From JBGLNJ01 sp964353405 (GTDB lineage: Bacteria > Chloroflexota > Anaerolineae > Fen-1058): 32,077 nucleotides of DNA. Location of the stretch: contig CAYGWJ010000470.1 in NCBI GenBank assembly GCA_964353405.1, forward strand, positions 1-32,077. Direction: 5' to 3'. Position 1 is the stretch's first letter, and each line of letters starts with the position of its first letter. This document shows positions 31,087 through 32,077 of the stretch, one piece after another. The translations under genes and the position numbers were made by a program. The notes beneath the pieces were generated by a model. The model ran no database searches, was not told the origin of the DNA, and was given only the letters and a program-made list of their open reading frames with translations.

Positions 31087-31103
31087 TCACGCAGGGACTG
31101 TAA
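30925..31103 (-). pseudogene. Relic of a TumE-like (DUF6516) toxin gene
   Basis: Reading the minus strand, SLRDYEQFIYTLPQ overlaps the end of the antitoxin-like gene (31103 down to about 31060). A frame change follows near 31055, and then the other end of the same kind of protein appears: DPHHKHIAPDIKHH, PAPQLSFTRPNLPVLIEEI and a TAA at 30927-30925. As I recall the TumE family, the start and the HKH...PAP...F..PN end fit, and about half of the middle is missing. A start codon is not evident. The toxin should be inactive. Confidence 0.6.
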
Positions 31104-31389
31104 CGGGTTCACGACGGGCAGCCTTGGCAATCAAGTGAGCCAGATCCGGCACTGACGATTGGGCCAGCAGCGAGCTAACGGCTTGGCGGTATCGTTCTTG
31201 GCGATCCAGCAGGATTTCGTATGTGCCGGCCCAGTCGCTCCAATCGAGCACCCAGGCATCGTCTTCTGGTTCTTCACCTTGCCGAAAAGACTCGTAGAAT
31301 ATTTCGGTCGGCACGCTGTATTTACGCTCAAAAACGAGCAGGTCTTCTTTGCAGGCCTGAATATCTTGCATGATTTCGTCGAGTGTCAT
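31087..31389 (-). CDS. Small antitoxin-like protein (partner of TumE-type toxin)
   Basis: A 100-residue acidic, helical protein beginning MTLDEIMQDIQACKEDLLVF. The start at 31389 has AAGGA eight bases upstream; the open frame begins 24 codons earlier but that part covers the promoter and leader. Sequence such as FYESFRQGEEPEDDAWVLDW with the following WAGTYEILLDRQERYR is what I associate with small proteins encoded directly before TumE toxins. The downstream toxin gene is broken, so this is an orphan antitoxin candidate. It is the only minus-strand gene in the window and seems intact. The assignment relies on the toxin relic; otherwise it would be hypothetical. Confidence 0.65.
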   Translation of the reverse strand: MTLDEIMQDIQACKEDLLVFERKYSVPTEIFYESFRQGEEPEDDAWVLDWSDWAGTYEILLDRQERYRQAVSSLLAQSSVPDLAHLIAKAARREPVTVPA

Positions 31390-31432
31390 CGCGCACATCC
31401 TTTCCGGAGCAAGTCCGTGCTTTCTTGTTGAG

Positions 31433-31461
31433 AGTATAGCATAGTGTAAAATGTGCGTCAA
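31433..31461 (-). promoter_or_regulatory. Sigma70-type promoter of the antitoxin-like gene
   Basis: On the minus strand TTGACG (31461-31456) and TATACT (31438-31433) are separated by exactly 17 bases, about 45 bases before the start codon. This is the best promoter-like site in the window. Confidence 0.65.
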
Positions 31462-31490
31462 AGGTCAAGCGGCGCAGTCGCCTGGACGTT

Positions 31491-31507
31491 CCCGCGTGAA
31501 GCGCGGG
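31491..31507. repeat. Small GC hairpin upstream of the antitoxin promoter
   Basis: CCCGCG (31491-31496) and CGCGGG (31502-31507) around TGAAG; flanking bases extend the stem by one pair. It lies between two divergently oriented genes. Confidence 0.55.
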
Positions 31508-31598
31508 GACTCTAGCCATCCAAAGATAGCGAAAATCACAACTATATTTATCCTGGCATTGTAGTATTGATACGCCCGACCAGAATCAAGCTGATGAC

Positions 31599-31613
31599 TG
31601 TCACTCTGTGACA
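31599..31613. promoter_or_regulatory. Inverted repeat TGTCAC-TCT-GTGACA, possible operator
   Basis: A perfect six-base inverted repeat with a three-base centre, 18 bases before the start of the histidine-phosphatase gene. It could be a repressor site or simply a small hairpin; no regulator is nearby. Confidence 0.35.
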
Positions 31614-31631
31614 AGCAGACAACCAATTGCA

Positions 31632-32077
31632 ATGAAACTCTACTTTGCCCGTCACGGCGAAAGCGAAGCGAACACCCTCAGCGTGATCTCGAATCGTGGC
31701 TTGAGGTACGGCCTCACGGATGCAGGTCGCCAGCAAGCCGCCGCGCTCGCGGCCAGGCTGAAGGACATTCGCTTTGCCAAGATAGTCTCTAGCCCGCTCT
31801 TGCGCGCGATTCAAACCACCGAGATTGTGTCGCGCGAGTTGGGCGTGCCCTATGAGGTCGCCGATGCATTGCGCGAATACGATTGCGGCATCCTCGAAGG
31901 CCAGCCGTTTCAACCGCATTTGGATGACTACTTGCGCCTGTTCCGTGACTGGACACAGGGCAAATGGGACAGTTGCTTTCAAGGCGGCGAAAGCCTGTTG
32001 GATATTCAAGCGCGCTTTGTCCCGTTCATCGAACGCATCGCGCGAGAGGGCGGCGAGGCAGACAATATCTTGCTGGT
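31632..32077 (+). CDS. Histidine phosphatase family protein, 3'-truncated by window edge
   Basis: The first 148 residues are present and the frame is open to the window end. MKLYFARHGESEANT has the catalytic RHG motif (residues 7-9) with the phosphorylated His8. SSPLLRAIQTTEIV carries the second conserved Arg, and REYDCGILEGQPF the acid/base Glu block. This is the phosphoglycerate mutase/alpha-ribazole phosphatase branch; the substrate is usually a small phosphometabolite and cannot be told here. The start ATG 31632 has no strong Shine-Dalgarno. The gene lies beyond the relic zone and is probably not part of the amino-sugar operons. Confidence 0.88.
   Translation, partial: MKLYFARHGESEANTLSVISNRGLRYGLTDAGRQQAAALAARLKDIRFAKIVSSPLLRAIQTTEIVSRELGVPYEVADALREYDCGILEGQPFQPHLDDYLRLFRDWTQGKWDSCFQGGESLLDIQARFVPFIERIAREGGEADNILL

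Overview
The window most likely comes from a member of the Chloroflexota, probably Anaerolineae or a relative. The evidence is the high G+C content, the ABC sugar-binding lipoproteins whose lipobox is followed by a long Pro/Thr/Ala linker, the style of the small intergenic palindromes, and the families present (DUF5107-TPR, UPF0309-type SIS proteins, URO-D-like proteins, NahK-type kinases). The assignment rests on recognition only; there is no rRNA or phylogenetic marker here.

Layout. All intact genes read on the + strand except one small antitoxin-like gene near the right end. Positions 1-4395: end of a nitroreductase, a NamZ/DUF1343 exo-muramidase, a URO-D-like protein that looks damaged in the middle, a tandem GNAT acetyltransferase and a PIG-L-type deacetylase. 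4569-10335: a first ABC sugar importer (binding lipoprotein and two permeases), a HAD phosphatase and a two-domain NagZ. 10336-10966: a gene-poor stretch with a promoter-like site and the decayed C-terminal half of a DeoR-family regulator. 10967-20097: an NgcEFG-type N-acetylglucosamine/chitobiose importer, a BadF-type amino-sugar kinase, a second URO-D-like protein, two tandem SIS proteins and a DUF5107-TPR protein. 20098-20548: a repeat-rich spacer with gene scraps. 20549-30695: a divergent ROK-like protein, a GlmU-N/phosphohexomutase fusion, two Gfo/Idh/MocA oxidoreductases, a sugar-1-phosphate nucleotidyltransferase, a NahK-type kinase, a GH20 hexosaminidase and CutC. 30696-32077: relics of a NagZ tail and a TumE-like toxin, an antitoxin-like gene, and the start of a histidine phosphatase.

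Function. The genes read as a large amino-sugar salvage island. Two importers bring in GlcNAc-containing sugars. NamZ, NagZ and GH20 carry no signal peptide, so they should cut imported disaccharides or muropeptides in the cytoplasm. BadF- and NahK-type kinases phosphorylate the sugars at C6 or C1. A mutase and two nucleotidyltransferases could return them to UDP-sugars. No ABC ATPase gene is present, so a shared ATPase encoded elsewhere is expected.

The most unusual feature is a set of short palindromic repeats (three exact families, called A, B and C here) confined to 14.7-20.5 kb. Several copies lie in frame inside otherwise conserved enzymes, where they add peptides of about 9-14 residues. 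This resembles the ORF-embedded palindromic elements of Rickettsia and I know of no description of it for this type of locus.
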